Shown: in pieces, positions 6,995 to 15,022 of the stretch | Position numbering within the stretch: position 1 is the first letter of the stretch | How the letters are laid out: every line of letters starts with the position of its first letter | Assembly: GCF_042654605.1 (NCBI RefSeq) | Contig: NZ_JBHSGT010000014.1 | Coordinates: 1-64,000, forward strand | Direction: 5' to 3' | Origin: Enterococcus_I eurekensis | GTDB taxonomy: Bacteria; Bacillota; Bacilli; Lactobacillales; Enterococcaceae | Length of the DNA stretch: 64,000 bases | Notes under the pieces: model-generated | Told to the model about the DNA's origin: nothing | Databases searched by the model: none | What the model saw: the letters and a program-made list of their open reading frames with translations, nothing else | Program-made: the position numbers and the translations under genes

Positions 6995-8983
6995 ATGAGT
7001 AAAAAAGGGAAATTACCAGCAGCAGGTTTACTTGTTGCAATGGGTGTCGTATATGGCGACATCGGAACAAGTCCTTTATATGTAATGAAGGCAATTGTTG
7101 AAGGAAATGGCGGTCTTCAAACAATCAATCAAGACTTTATCTTAGGAACGATTTCGTTAATCTTTTGGACATTAACTTTATTAACGACAATAAAATATGT
7201 ATTAATTGCTTTAAATGCTGATAACCATGGGGAAGGTGGTATCTTTTCACTCTATACACTTGTAAGAAAACAAGGGAAATATTTGATTATTCCAGCAATG
7301 ATCGGTGGCGCTGCCTTGATGGCTGATGGCGTGTTGACACCAGCTGTCACCGTGACAACAGCAATCGAAGGGTTGCGTGGTGTCCCCTTATTTTATGAAA
7401 CGTTTGGGAATAATCAAAATGTCATTATTATTATTACATTAGTGATTTTACTTGTGTTATTTGGGCTCCAACGTTTTGGGACCGATGTCGTCGGAAAAGC
7501 TTTTGGACCGGTAATGTTTTTATGGTTTACGTTTTTAGGTAGTGTAGGTTTAATGAACTTCAGCCAAGATTTATCGATGATTCGTGCCTTAAATCCAATG
7601 TATGCCATTCAATTAATCTTAAATCCAGATAACCATTTAGGGATTTTAATCTTAGGGAATATTTTCTTAGCGACAACAGGTGCAGAAGCACTGTATTCAG
7701 ATATGGGACATGTTGGCAAACGTAATATTTATTTTAGTTGGCCCTACATTAAAGTTTGTCTTATTTTGAATTATTTAGGGCAGGGAGCTTGGTTAAATAA
7801 CGCTGTTGAAGAGGGTCTGTATTTAGAAGTTGAGAATCTCAATCCGTTCTTTATGATTTTACCGGAAGGTTGGCTTGTATTCGGTGTGTTATTTGCGACG
7901 GTAGCGGCTGTTATTGCTTCACAAGCATTATTATCAGGTTCGTTTACACTCGTTTCTGAAGCAATTAAATTACGCTTATGGCCGCGTTTAAAATTGCTTT
8001 ATCCAGGAACAACGATTGGGCAAGTATATATTCCATCAATTAATTTCTTGCTATGGCTTGCTTGTTCGACAATCGTATTGACCTTTCAGACGTCGACTCA
8101 TATGGAAGCAGCCTATGGACTATCAATTACGATTACGATGTTAATGACGACGATTTTACTGTATTTTTATTTAATTAAAGAAAAACATTCGAAAATTTGG
8201 TCCTTATTAATTACGACTTTCTTTGCCATTATTGAAAGTATTTTCTTTCTTTCAAGTGCTTCGAAATTCTTCCACGGAGGTTATGTCGCAATTTTAATGG
8301 CTATCATGATTATTATTGTAATGACCATCTGGCAATGGGGAAATAGCATCGAGGAACGAGAAGCAGAAGAAGTCGATTTAAAGACGTTTATTCCTCAGTT
8401 AGAGGCGCTTCGACAAGATCAAAGCGTGCCAATGTTTCAAACGAATGCGGTATTCCTTGTGCCGCGAATGGAAGGCGATTTGATAGGGAAACAATTTTTA
8501 TATTCCATTCTTGATAAGCAGCCAAAACGAGCAAAAGTTTATTGGTTCGTAAATGTGGTGGTGACTGATGAACCTTACACTCAATCTTATGCGGTTGATA
8601 CACTCGGCACAGATTTTATCGTTAAGGTAAAATTATACCTCGGTTTTCGTGTCAACCAAGAGGTCAATGTTTACATTCGACAAATCATTATTGATTTAAT
8701 GAAGGAAGGGCGATTGCCTGAACAACCTCAAAGGTATTCGATTATGCCTGGTCGCAAAGTCGGTGATTTCCAATTTGTTTTAATTCAAGAATCATTATCG
8801 AATAATACGGAATTAAGTCGTTGGGAACGACAAGTTATGCAAGCAAAATTGTTTATTAAACGTTACGCAACGACGCCTGAAAACTGGTTTGGATTAGAAT
8901 ATAGCGAAATTAAACGTGAGCTTGTCCCACTAGTGATTGGTAAAGTACGAAAAACCCATTTAACGAAAACAGAAAAAATATAA
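6995..8983 (+). CDS. kup: KUP family potassium uptake transporter
   Basis: A 662-aa KUP/HAK-type K+ importer in the cytoplasmic membrane. The N-terminal GVVYGDIGTSPLYV block (about residues 17-30) is the family signature. Roughly twelve hydrophobic segments fill residues 10-450, followed by a soluble C-terminal domain of about 200 aa. Length and order match the family. An AGGGAG ribosome binding site precedes the ATG. The 280-bp upstream region shows no c-di-AMP riboswitch that I can recognise. The gene is single, closed by a bidirectional terminator shared with mvaS. Confidence 0.93.
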   Translation: MSKKGKLPAAGLLVAMGVVYGDIGTSPLYVMKAIVEGNGGLQTINQDFILGTISLIFWTLTLLTTIKYVLIALNADNHGEGGIFSLYTLVRKQGKYLIIPAMIGGAALMADGVLTPAVTVTTAIEGLRGVPLFYETFGNNQNVIIIITLVILLVLFGLQRFGTDVVGKAFGPVMFLWFTFLGSVGLMNFSQDLSMIRALNPMYAIQLILNPDNHLGILILGNIFLATTGAEALYSDMGHVGKRNIYFSWPYIKVCLILNYLGQGAWLNNAVEEGLYLEVENLNPFFMILPEGWLVFGVLFATVAAVIASQALLSGSFTLVSEAIKLRLWPRLKLLYPGTTIGQVYIPSINFLLWLACSTIVLTFQTSTHMEAAYGLSITITMLMTTILLYFYLIKEKHSKIWSLLITTFFAIIESIFFLSSASKFFHGGYVAILMAIMIIIVMTIWQWGNSIEEREAEEVDLKTFIPQLEALRQDQSVPMFQTNAVFLVPRMEGDLIGKQFLYSILDKQPKRAKVYWFVNVVVTDEPYTQSYAVDTLGTDFIVKVKLYLGFRVNQEVNVYIRQIIIDLMKEGRLPEQPQRYSIMPGRKVGDFQFVLIQESLSNNTELSRWERQVMQAKLFIKRYATTPENWFGLEYSEIKRELVPLVIGKVRKTHLTKTEKI

Positions 8984-8985
8984 AG

Positions 8986-9066
8986 AAAAATCATTTCTCA
9001 ATGCACGACCTTGTTCGAAAGTTCATCCTAGAACAAGGTCAAAGTGCAAAAAGAAATGATTTTTTA
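8986..9066. terminator. Bidirectional terminator between kup and mvaS
   Basis: A long nested hairpin: the outer stem AAAAATCATTTCT/AGAAATGATTTTT encloses TGCAC/GTGCA and GACCTTGTTC/GAACAAGGTC. Flanking A and T runs allow use from both strands. The minus-strand stop codon of mvaS lies inside it. Confidence 0.8.
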
Positions 9067-10215
9067 TTGTTTATACGTACGAATCGTCTCCTCAACGGAA
9101 ACAAGACTGAACGGTAAGTCATCTTCAAAAGTATTCGATTGGTTGATATCCAGTTGATCTTCAAACATGGCTTCATATTCAGCGATGCTTAATTTTTGGC
9201 GATTGGCTAATAATTGTTGATGGGCTTCTTTTTGTAAGAAAGCGTCATAACCTTCTACAAGTATGCCACTAAAAAATTCAGAAACCGCACCAGAACCGTA
9301 GCTAAATAAACCAATTCGGTTACCTGCCGCTAAACTAGTTGCATTTTCTAGTAGCGAAATAAGTCCGAGATACAAAGAGCCTGTATAGAGATTTCCAACT
9401 TTTCGACTATAAATAATGCTTTCTTCATAGGCCTTTAATATTTTTTCCTGTTCACTTTCAGTTTCACTTTCTAAAATGGAAAGTAAGGCTTTTTTGCCCA
9501 TTTTAGTGTAAGGAATATGGAAGGCTAATGCATCGAAATCGGCTAAAGAGCGTTGGTATTTTTCTTGGTAATAATGCCAGACTTTTTGGAAAGATTCAAT
9601 ATAGGTAGCATTTGAAAGTGGGCCATTGACTGTTGGATGTGGGTGACCAATGGGGCGCCAAAAATCATAAATATCTTGAGTGAGCATCGCATTTTGATCT
9701 TCTAAAACTAAAATACGAGGATCACGGCTAATAAGCATTGCCACGGCACCGGCTCCTTGCGTCGGTTCACCGCCAGAGTGTAAACCATATTTTGCAATAT
9801 CAGAAGCGATGACTAAAACTTTACTATTTGGATGCGTTAATACATGGCTTTTGGCCAGTTGAAGTCCAGCCGTTGCACCGTAACAAGCTTCTTTGATTTC
9901 AAAAGAACGTGCAAAAGGTTGTACCCCTAATAAGCGGTGTAAGACAACAGCAGAGGCTTTTGATTCATCAATACTTGTTTCTGTACCAACAATCACCATT
10001 TCAATGGCTGCTAAGTCTTCTGGTGTGAGTATTTGTTTTGCGGCATTGGCTGCAAAAGTGACAATATCTTGTGATTTAGGACATACGGCCATCTGTTCCT
10101 GACCAATCCCGATTAAAAATTTATTAGGATCGACATCGCGCGCGATTGCTAAATCGGTCATATCGACATAATAAGGTGGAACAAAAAAATTAATTTTATC
10201 AATCCCAACGTTCAT
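9064..10215 (-). CDS. mvaS: Hydroxymethylglutaryl-CoA synthase MvaS
   Basis: Condenses acetyl-CoA and acetoacetyl-CoA to HMG-CoA, the second step of the mevalonate pathway to isoprenoids. The 383-aa length equals that of the Enterococcus faecalis enzyme. The catalytic cysteine is C111 in EIKEACYGATAG, the general acid E79 lies in VGTETSIDESKA, and the catalytic histidine is in AFHIPYTKMGKKA. An in-frame ATG lies two codons upstream at 10221, but it is almost on top of the AAAGGAG site, so the ATG at 10215 is preferred. It is divergent from mvaA, as in enterococci and streptococci, so both may be controlled from the shared 300-bp region. Confidence 0.94.
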   Translation of the reverse strand: MNVGIDKINFFVPPYYVDMTDLAIARDVDPNKFLIGIGQEQMAVCPKSQDIVTFAANAAKQILTPEDLAAIEMVIVGTETSIDESKASAVVLHRLLGVQPFARSFEIKEACYGATAGLQLAKSHVLTHPNSKVLVIASDIAKYGLHSGGEPTQGAGAVAMLISRDPRILVLEDQNAMLTQDIYDFWRPIGHPHPTVNGPLSNATYIESFQKVWHYYQEKYQRSLADFDALAFHIPYTKMGKKALLSILESETESEQEKILKAYEESIIYSRKVGNLYTGSLYLGLISLLENATSLAAGNRIGLFSYGSGAVSEFFSGILVEGYDAFLQKEAHQQLLANRQKLSIAEYEAMFEDQLDINQSNTFEDDLPFSLVSVEETIRTYKQ

Positions 10216-10342
10216 TGACATTCTCCTTTGAAATTCTATCCTTATTAATTTACCACAAAAAATTACTTTAATCGAAAAAAATGATAAGATTTTAAAGTTT
10301 ATTAAAAAATCGGAACGCAGAGAAAGAAATTTAAAAGATTAT

Positions 10343-10484
10343 TTGTTTTTTTTACTGCACATGCTATAGTTCAATTGAGTGTTTGTGTCTGAAAGATTAG
10401 TTGATAAGCTTCAATAAGGATACAAAAAAGCATAGGCAACGTTAGAAATAACGATTGTGACGTTTTTTTTCGTTAAAATATAGT
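10343..10484 (+). promoter_or_regulatory. Two candidate mvaA promoters in the mvaS-mvaA intergenic region
   Basis: The 300-bp divergent region holds TTGTTT-16-TATAGT with an extended TG (10343-10370) and, nearer the gene, TTGTGA-18-TATAGT (10455-10484). No riboswitch or other gene is seen in the region. Confidence 0.5.
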
Positions 10485-10515
10485 TAACGAGAGAAAATCA
10501 ACGAATAAGGAGTAG

Positions 10516-11769
10516 ATGAGTCAAATGGGGAAAAAATTTTATCAACTGTTACCTAAGGAACGTTTAACGCAGCTAGAAGAACAAGGGAAAATAACAGTAG
10601 AAATGAAACAAGAATTGGAGAAAGTCGTACTTGATTCTCAAGTCGCTAATCATTTAATTGAAAATCAAATTAGTGAGTTTCCAATTCCTTTAGGTGTGGC
10701 TTTGAATGTGATTGTTAATCAAAAGGAATACCTCGTGCCCTTAGCAACTGAAGAACCATCTGTGATTGCGGCTTGTAGTAATGGCAGTAAAATGGTTGCG
10801 GCTGCAGGTGGTTTTACGAGTGAGATGCTGACGAAAGACTTACGGGGGCAAATTGTTTTTATGAATGTTCGCGATGCAACGGTGATCAAAACAACAATCC
10901 AATCGCGGCAAGAAGCGATTTTTGAGCAAGCCGAAAAGAGTTATCCGTCCATCGTGTCCCGTGGGGGTGGTCTAAAAAATGTCTCTGTGCGGACTTTTAC
11001 TGAAGATCCATCCTTTGTTTCAGTTGATTTTGTTATGGATACGAAAGACGCAATGGGTGCGAATATGATGAATACGGTGTTAGAAGGGGTCGCAAACTTA
11101 TTTCGTTCGTGGTTCGATGAAGAAATATTGTTTAGTATTTTAAGTAATTACGCTACAGAAGCTATTCTAACAACTCGTTGTCTTGTTCCGTTTGAACAAT
11201 TGGGATGTGAGAACGGTCGAGAGGTAGCTGAGAAAATTGCAGCAGCTTCGACTTATGCTCAACTGGATCCATATCGTGCAGCGACGCATAATAAAGGCAT
11301 AATGAACGGAATGGAGGCACTTGTATTAGCAACAGGTAACGATACGCGGGCTTTTTCAGCGGCGGCACATGCTTATGCGGCAAAATCAGGTCGCTATAAA
11401 GGATTGAGTCGTTGGACGATGAGTGAAGAAGGGCTAGAGGGAGAATTAGCGTTACCGTTAGCTTTAGGAATAGTGGGTGGTGCCACAAAAGTTTTACCAA
11501 AGGCGCAAGTTGCTTTGCAAATGCTGGCGGTTTCTTCGGCTAAAGAACTGGCCGAAGTTGCTGGAGCAGTCGGCTTAGCACAAAATCTAGCGGCGCTAAG
11601 AGCGCTTGTTTCAGAAGGGATTCAAAAAGGACATATGTCTCTACAAGCAAGATCGTTAGCCATTAGTGTGGGAGCGACTGGAGATGAAGTTCAAAAAGTA
11701 GCCGATTGTTTGAAACTAGGGTTGATGAATGAAGCCAATGCACGACAAATTTTAGAAGAATTACGATAA
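10516..11769 (+). CDS. mvaA: Hydroxymethylglutaryl-CoA reductase, class II, MvaA
   Basis: Reduces HMG-CoA to mevalonate with a nicotinamide cofactor. The 417-aa protein is a stand-alone class II bacterial reductase: substrate-binding EEPSVIAACSNG lies near residues 78-89, the D-M-G-A-N block (KDAMGANMMNT) near 180, and HNKGIMNGMEA near 258. Enterococcus faecalis carries this domain fused to acetoacetyl-CoA thiolase as MvaE (about 800 aa); here the thiolase is absent and must be encoded elsewhere. AAGGAG lies only three bases before the first ATG and twelve before a second ATG at 10525, so the start is uncertain by three codons. Confidence 0.94.
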   Translation: MSQMGKKFYQLLPKERLTQLEEQGKITVEMKQELEKVVLDSQVANHLIENQISEFPIPLGVALNVIVNQKEYLVPLATEEPSVIAACSNGSKMVAAAGGFTSEMLTKDLRGQIVFMNVRDATVIKTTIQSRQEAIFEQAEKSYPSIVSRGGGLKNVSVRTFTEDPSFVSVDFVMDTKDAMGANMMNTVLEGVANLFRSWFDEEILFSILSNYATEAILTTRCLVPFEQLGCENGREVAEKIAAASTYAQLDPYRAATHNKGIMNGMEALVLATGNDTRAFSAAAHAYAAKSGRYKGLSRWTMSEEGLEGELALPLALGIVGGATKVLPKAQVALQMLAVSSAKELAEVAGAVGLAQNLAALRALVSEGIQKGHMSLQARSLAISVGATGDEVQKVADCLKLGLMNEANARQILEELR

Positions 11770-11776
11770 GAAAAAG

Positions 11777-11837
11777 AAAAACCGAAAACAAAAGTGTCGC
11801 TATATTATAGCTGACCACGTTTGTCTTCGGTTTTTAA
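11777..11837. terminator. Bidirectional terminator after mvaA
   Basis: AAAAACCGAAAACAAA and TTTGTCTTCGGTTTTT form a stem flanked by A and T runs, between the convergent mvaA and the minus-strand gene at 11846. Confidence 0.7.
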
Positions 11838-11845
11838 TTATTTGC

Positions 11846-12577
11846 TTATGCTAAAGGCATTTTGCTAGCGAAGTCTTCAATAACTGGAATGACTTCTAAT
11901 TTTAACTTATATTTACGCTCAAGAGCAGGTTCAATTGTTACTTGATTCGCTTCAACAGTTGAAATCGTCGCTAATAAACGATCTTCTTTAGCTGTTTTTT
12001 CAATAACCGTTACAGCATCTTCGCCTTGAACAACCGCAAATTTAGGGAAGTTCGAGATGGCTTCTTTAAATGCATCAAGCAATGATCCTTCAGCAGTTTC
12101 GACAGGCGCTGTTTCAACGACTGGTTCTTCTACAGCGGGCTCTTCAACAACAGCTGTTTCTTCAACGATAGGTGCTGTTGCTTCTTCTGTCACTTCTTTC
12201 GTTTCTTCAACAATGACTCCAGCGCCTTCTTCTTTTTTAGTAATATCTGAACGAAGAGTAGCGTTCCAATAGTTTGCGAACTCTTCAACTAGTTTTTGAC
12301 TGAAACGTTCTAACAAACCATTTTCAGAATGTTGGATACGTTTAACCACAACATTGAAGTTCTCATCTAAAGGTACAGAAATAATTTGGTCACGAGTTGT
12401 TTCTCCTAAAAATTCAATGGCCATTTCTGATTTATTGTCCAATTTAATACCGACTTTGACCGGTAAGTCATACAATGCTAGTGCTTGTTTTTCCATTTCT
12501 CTAAATAATTGATGACGAGCTTGATCAAAGGATGGACGGAATTGTTGTTTTAATTTTGCTAGTTGTTTCTTTTTCAT
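11846..12577 (-). CDS. Hypothetical protein with Glu/Val/Pro-rich linker
   Basis: A 243-aa protein that I do not recognise. The N-terminal 115 residues are basic and helical at first (MKKKQLAKLKQQFRPSF), then a mixed alpha/beta domain. Residues 116-166 are an acidic low-complexity linker with repeated EET, VEEP and VET units. A second small domain of about 75 aa follows. No signal peptide or membrane segment is present, so it is probably cytoplasmic. AAAGGGG precedes the ATG. It shares its strand with the 94-aa gene at 12690, about 110 bp upstream. Confidence 0.7.
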   Translation of the reverse strand: MKKKQLAKLKQQFRPSFDQARHQLFREMEKQALALYDLPVKVGIKLDNKSEMAIEFLGETTRDQIISVPLDENFNVVVKRIQHSENGLLERFSQKLVEEFANYWNATLRSDITKKEEGAGVIVEETKEVTEEATAPIVEETAVVEEPAVEEPVVETAPVETAEGSLLDAFKEAISNFPKFAVVQGEDAVTVIEKTAKEDRLLATISTVEANQVTIEPALERKYKLKLEVIPVIEDFASKMPLA

Positions 12578-12689
12578 AGTAATCCCCTTTCAATACTGAT
12601 AAATTATAGGCAAAAAAACTGAAAATTAAAAGTAGTTTTCATGAAAAAGTCGAATTTCGTTAAAAAAGTCAAGGTAAAATGATAAAACT

Positions 12690-12974
12690 CTAAGAATCAA
12701 TTGATTTTTTAAGCGTTAATTCTGTTAAATCATGAAATCTGGGTAATACAGCAAGAACTTCTTTTTGACGAGAGCGAGCAACAACCATCCCGTTCCATGT
12801 CTCAAGTTGATAGTTTGCTCCTAGATGTTGTGTTAATGCGTCCTGAAATTGTCCGATTTGCCAATCACGTGCAGGAAAATGTTGCACCTTATCTGGAAAA
12901 ATAAGGAAGATAAACTCAGGCTGGAACGTTGTTTTAACCTCATCACTTAATGTTTCTAATTGATCGAAAGTCAT
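12690..12974 (-). CDS. Hypothetical protein, 94 aa
   Basis: A small soluble protein with no domain I can name; it starts MTFDQLETLSDEVKTTFQPE. A GGAGGA ribosome binding site eight bases before the ATG and a normal codon pattern support it as real. It lies upstream of, and on the same strand as, the 243-aa hypothetical gene, and is divergent from the nucleoid-associated protein gene. Confidence 0.7.
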   Translation of the reverse strand: MTFDQLETLSDEVKTTFQPEFIFLIFPDKVQHFPARDWQIGQFQDALTQHLGANYQLETWNGMVVARSRQKEVLAVLPRFHDLTELTLKKSIDS

Positions 12975-13111
12975 TCATCCTGTCCTCCATTTTCATATTT
13001 GCTCTTTTGATTATACCATACTCTGTGAAATGTAAAAAAATCAAAAGGAGGATTTCATTTTAAAAAAATTTAGGTATACTGTATTAGTTAGACAAAGGAG
13101 TCGAAAGTAAA

Positions 13112-14116
13112 ATGGATGTTTATTTAAAAAAAGCAGTCTTGCATTTAATTGATCGAGAAGCGGGAGATCCAGTTTTTTCCCAAGTGGAACTTGATTTAAC
13201 TGCTGAATTTATTAGAGAATATTTAACGAAGAAAATTAGTAAGCTATCGAGTGCTCAGACAAAAACGGGAACGCTAGTTGAAGATTCTGAAATTAGTCGC
13301 ATGCTACCAATGGCGCAAGAGCAATTCGTCGCCTTTAGCGAGCAGTTCGTGAATCACTGGTATCAATTTTATAAAAATAGTGAAGATGCGCCAAATAGCG
13401 ATGTTTTCGTTATTTTATATGAAGAAGAGGCTGAGACACAAGTCGCGTTCATTAAAGTGAACTATAAAGAAGCGTATACGCACTTTACGGAATTAGATGA
13501 TCAAGGATTAGAAAATAAATTGATTTTAAATCGTGCTATTTTAGCTGGAAAAACACAAAAACCAGATGAGGGCATCACGATTAAATTGTCGGATTTATCG
13601 TATGAACTCATTGAAAAAAAATATACTTTTTCTGGTGATAAACGCTTGTATTTTTCGCAAGAGGTGATTGAATCTGTACCGTTACCGTCACTTGATGAAA
13701 ACATGAATGTGATAAAAAAAGTGGCTAAAAAATTAAGTGATAAATTTGAAACGCCTACTTATGATGTATTAGCCAATGTACAAGAGGCGGTCTTTGAAAC
13801 CATTGAAGAGTCAGGTTATATTGATACTGAAGAAATTGCCGAAAAAGCCTTTAAAGACAATGTGTCAGCCAAACTGGCTTTTCAAGCGGAAGTTGTAGAA
13901 AAAGGATTTGTCGAACAAAAACAAATGGTTAAAGAAGTGAAAGAAATTTCGGAAAAGAAATTTAGCAAGCAGAAATTAAAATTATCAAATGGTATCGAAT
14001 TGATTGTTCCAGTAGAGGTCTATCGCAATCCAGATTTGATTGAGTTTGTGAATAACCCAGATGGTACCTTATCAGTCATGATTAAAAATATTGAAGCAAT
14101 TCAAAATAAACTATAA
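13112..14116 (+). CDS. Nucleoid-associated protein, YejK/NdpA-type
   Basis: A 334-aa protein resembling the 37-kDa nucleoid-associated family (YejK/NdpA). The N-terminal start VYLKKAVLHLIDREAGDPVF, the FVILYEEE and VAFIKVNYKEAYTHF strands in the middle, and the C-terminal LKLSNGIELIVPVEVY strand fit this family. Members bind the nucleoid, but the molecular role is poorly known. AAAGGAG lies eleven bases before the ATG. It is followed, about 90 bp downstream, by the lysozyme-like gene with no terminator between them. Confidence 0.75.
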   Translation: MDVYLKKAVLHLIDREAGDPVFSQVELDLTAEFIREYLTKKISKLSSAQTKTGTLVEDSEISRMLPMAQEQFVAFSEQFVNHWYQFYKNSEDAPNSDVFVILYEEEAETQVAFIKVNYKEAYTHFTELDDQGLENKLILNRAILAGKTQKPDEGITIKLSDLSYELIEKKYTFSGDKRLYFSQEVIESVPLPSLDENMNVIKKVAKKLSDKFETPTYDVLANVQEAVFETIEESGYIDTEEIAEKAFKDNVSAKLAFQAEVVEKGFVEQKQMVKEVKEISEKKFSKQKLKLSNGIELIVPVEVYRNPDLIEFVNNPDGTLSVMIKNIEAIQNKL

Positions 14117-14204
14117 AACTTAAGAATTCTTTTTATTTTTAACAATAAATGGTTTCATGGAAAGAAAAATAGTAGGCTGAAAGTCAGTAAAGAGGTGGGA
14201 TGTC

Positions 14205-14849
14205 ATGAGAGTACGAAAAAGAAAAAAACGTTTATTCCGTCTTTTCATACTGTTATTTTTTATTTTTCTTGGTGGGACATCGTATCTTTTTATAAAGAAT
14301 TATCGAGAGTATCAACAAGTAATGGTACTCGAAGAAAAAGTCAGTCAAAAAGTCACAGAGTATGGTTTGGATTCTTATAAAGAAATCATTTTAAGTATGA
14401 TTTACACCGAATCAAAAGGCCTAGGTGACGATCCCATGCAAAGTTCGGAAAGTGCTTATGGGGAAGCCGGTAAAATGATGGTTGCTGAAGATAGTATCCA
14501 ACAAGGAGTCGAGTACTTTGCACAAGCCCTGATATTAGGGCAGGAAAACGGAGTTGATCTATGGACCGCGGTTCAGGCCTATAATTTTGGTCTGGATTAT
14601 ATTTACTATATTGCCGAAAACGGCGGAATCAATACCGTCGATTTGGCCGATCAGTATTCAGGTGATATCTTGGCGCCGCAACTAGGAAATACGACGCACA
14701 CGCGTTATCGTTACTGGCACACCTCAGCCTTGTTACACAATGGTGGTTACTTATACCATAATGGCGGTAACATGTTCTATGCCGAAAAAGTTCGATGGAA
14801 CCAACAAAAAATCATGTTTTTTCAAGAATTGGAAAAAATAATTTCTTAA
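14205..14849 (+). CDS. Membrane-anchored lysozyme-like protein
   Basis: A 214-aa protein with a basic N-terminus (RVRKRKKRLFR) and one membrane segment (about residues 10-32), leaving the rest outside the cell. The external part matches the lysozyme-like/SLT family of Gram-positive cell-wall hydrolases (the type found at the N-terminus of CwlT): the likely catalytic glutamate is in MIYTESKGLGDDPMQSSES (about residues 65-84), followed by AVQAYNFGLDYIYYIAENGG. It probably cleaves glycan strands during wall growth. GAGGTGG precedes the ATG. Confidence 0.82.
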   Translation: MRVRKRKKRLFRLFILLFFIFLGGTSYLFIKNYREYQQVMVLEEKVSQKVTEYGLDSYKEIILSMIYTESKGLGDDPMQSSESAYGEAGKMMVAEDSIQQGVEYFAQALILGQENGVDLWTAVQAYNFGLDYIYYIAENGGINTVDLADQYSGDILAPQLGNTTHTRYRYWHTSALLHNGGYLYHNGGNMFYAEKVRWNQQKIMFFQELEKIIS

Positions 14850-14851
14850 TT

Positions 14852-14888
14852 CAGGTCTTTTGAAAACGACTATGCAAAAGACTTGAAA
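14852..14888 (+). terminator. Weak terminator after the lysozyme-like gene
   Basis: AGGTCTTTT pairs with AAAAGACTT, followed by GAAAATTTT. Confidence 0.45.
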
Positions 14889-14891
14889 ATT

Positions 14892-14920
14892 TTGACATTT
14901 ATGATAAGATGGAATATGTA
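14892..14920 (+). promoter_or_regulatory. Promoter of dnaG-rpoD
   Basis: TTGACA (14892-14897) and TATGTA (14915-14920) are 17 bp apart, about 100 bp before dnaG. Confidence 0.55.
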
Positions 14921-14940
14921 AAAAACTGTCTGTTTTTAAG

Positions 14941-14973
14941 ATCGCGCTGATATTGATTAGTGCGATTTTTTAC
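14941..14973 (+). terminator. Terminator-like hairpin in the dnaG leader
   Basis: ATCGCGCT and AGTGCGAT form an 8-bp stem followed by TTTTTT, between the promoter at 14892-14920 and the dnaG ribosome binding site. Its place inside the leader suggests attenuation of the primase-sigma operon. Confidence 0.6.
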
Positions 14974-15022
14974 CGATAAAAAGACAAGCTTCTGAACATT
15001 ACTCCCAGGAGGTGAGTCAACT

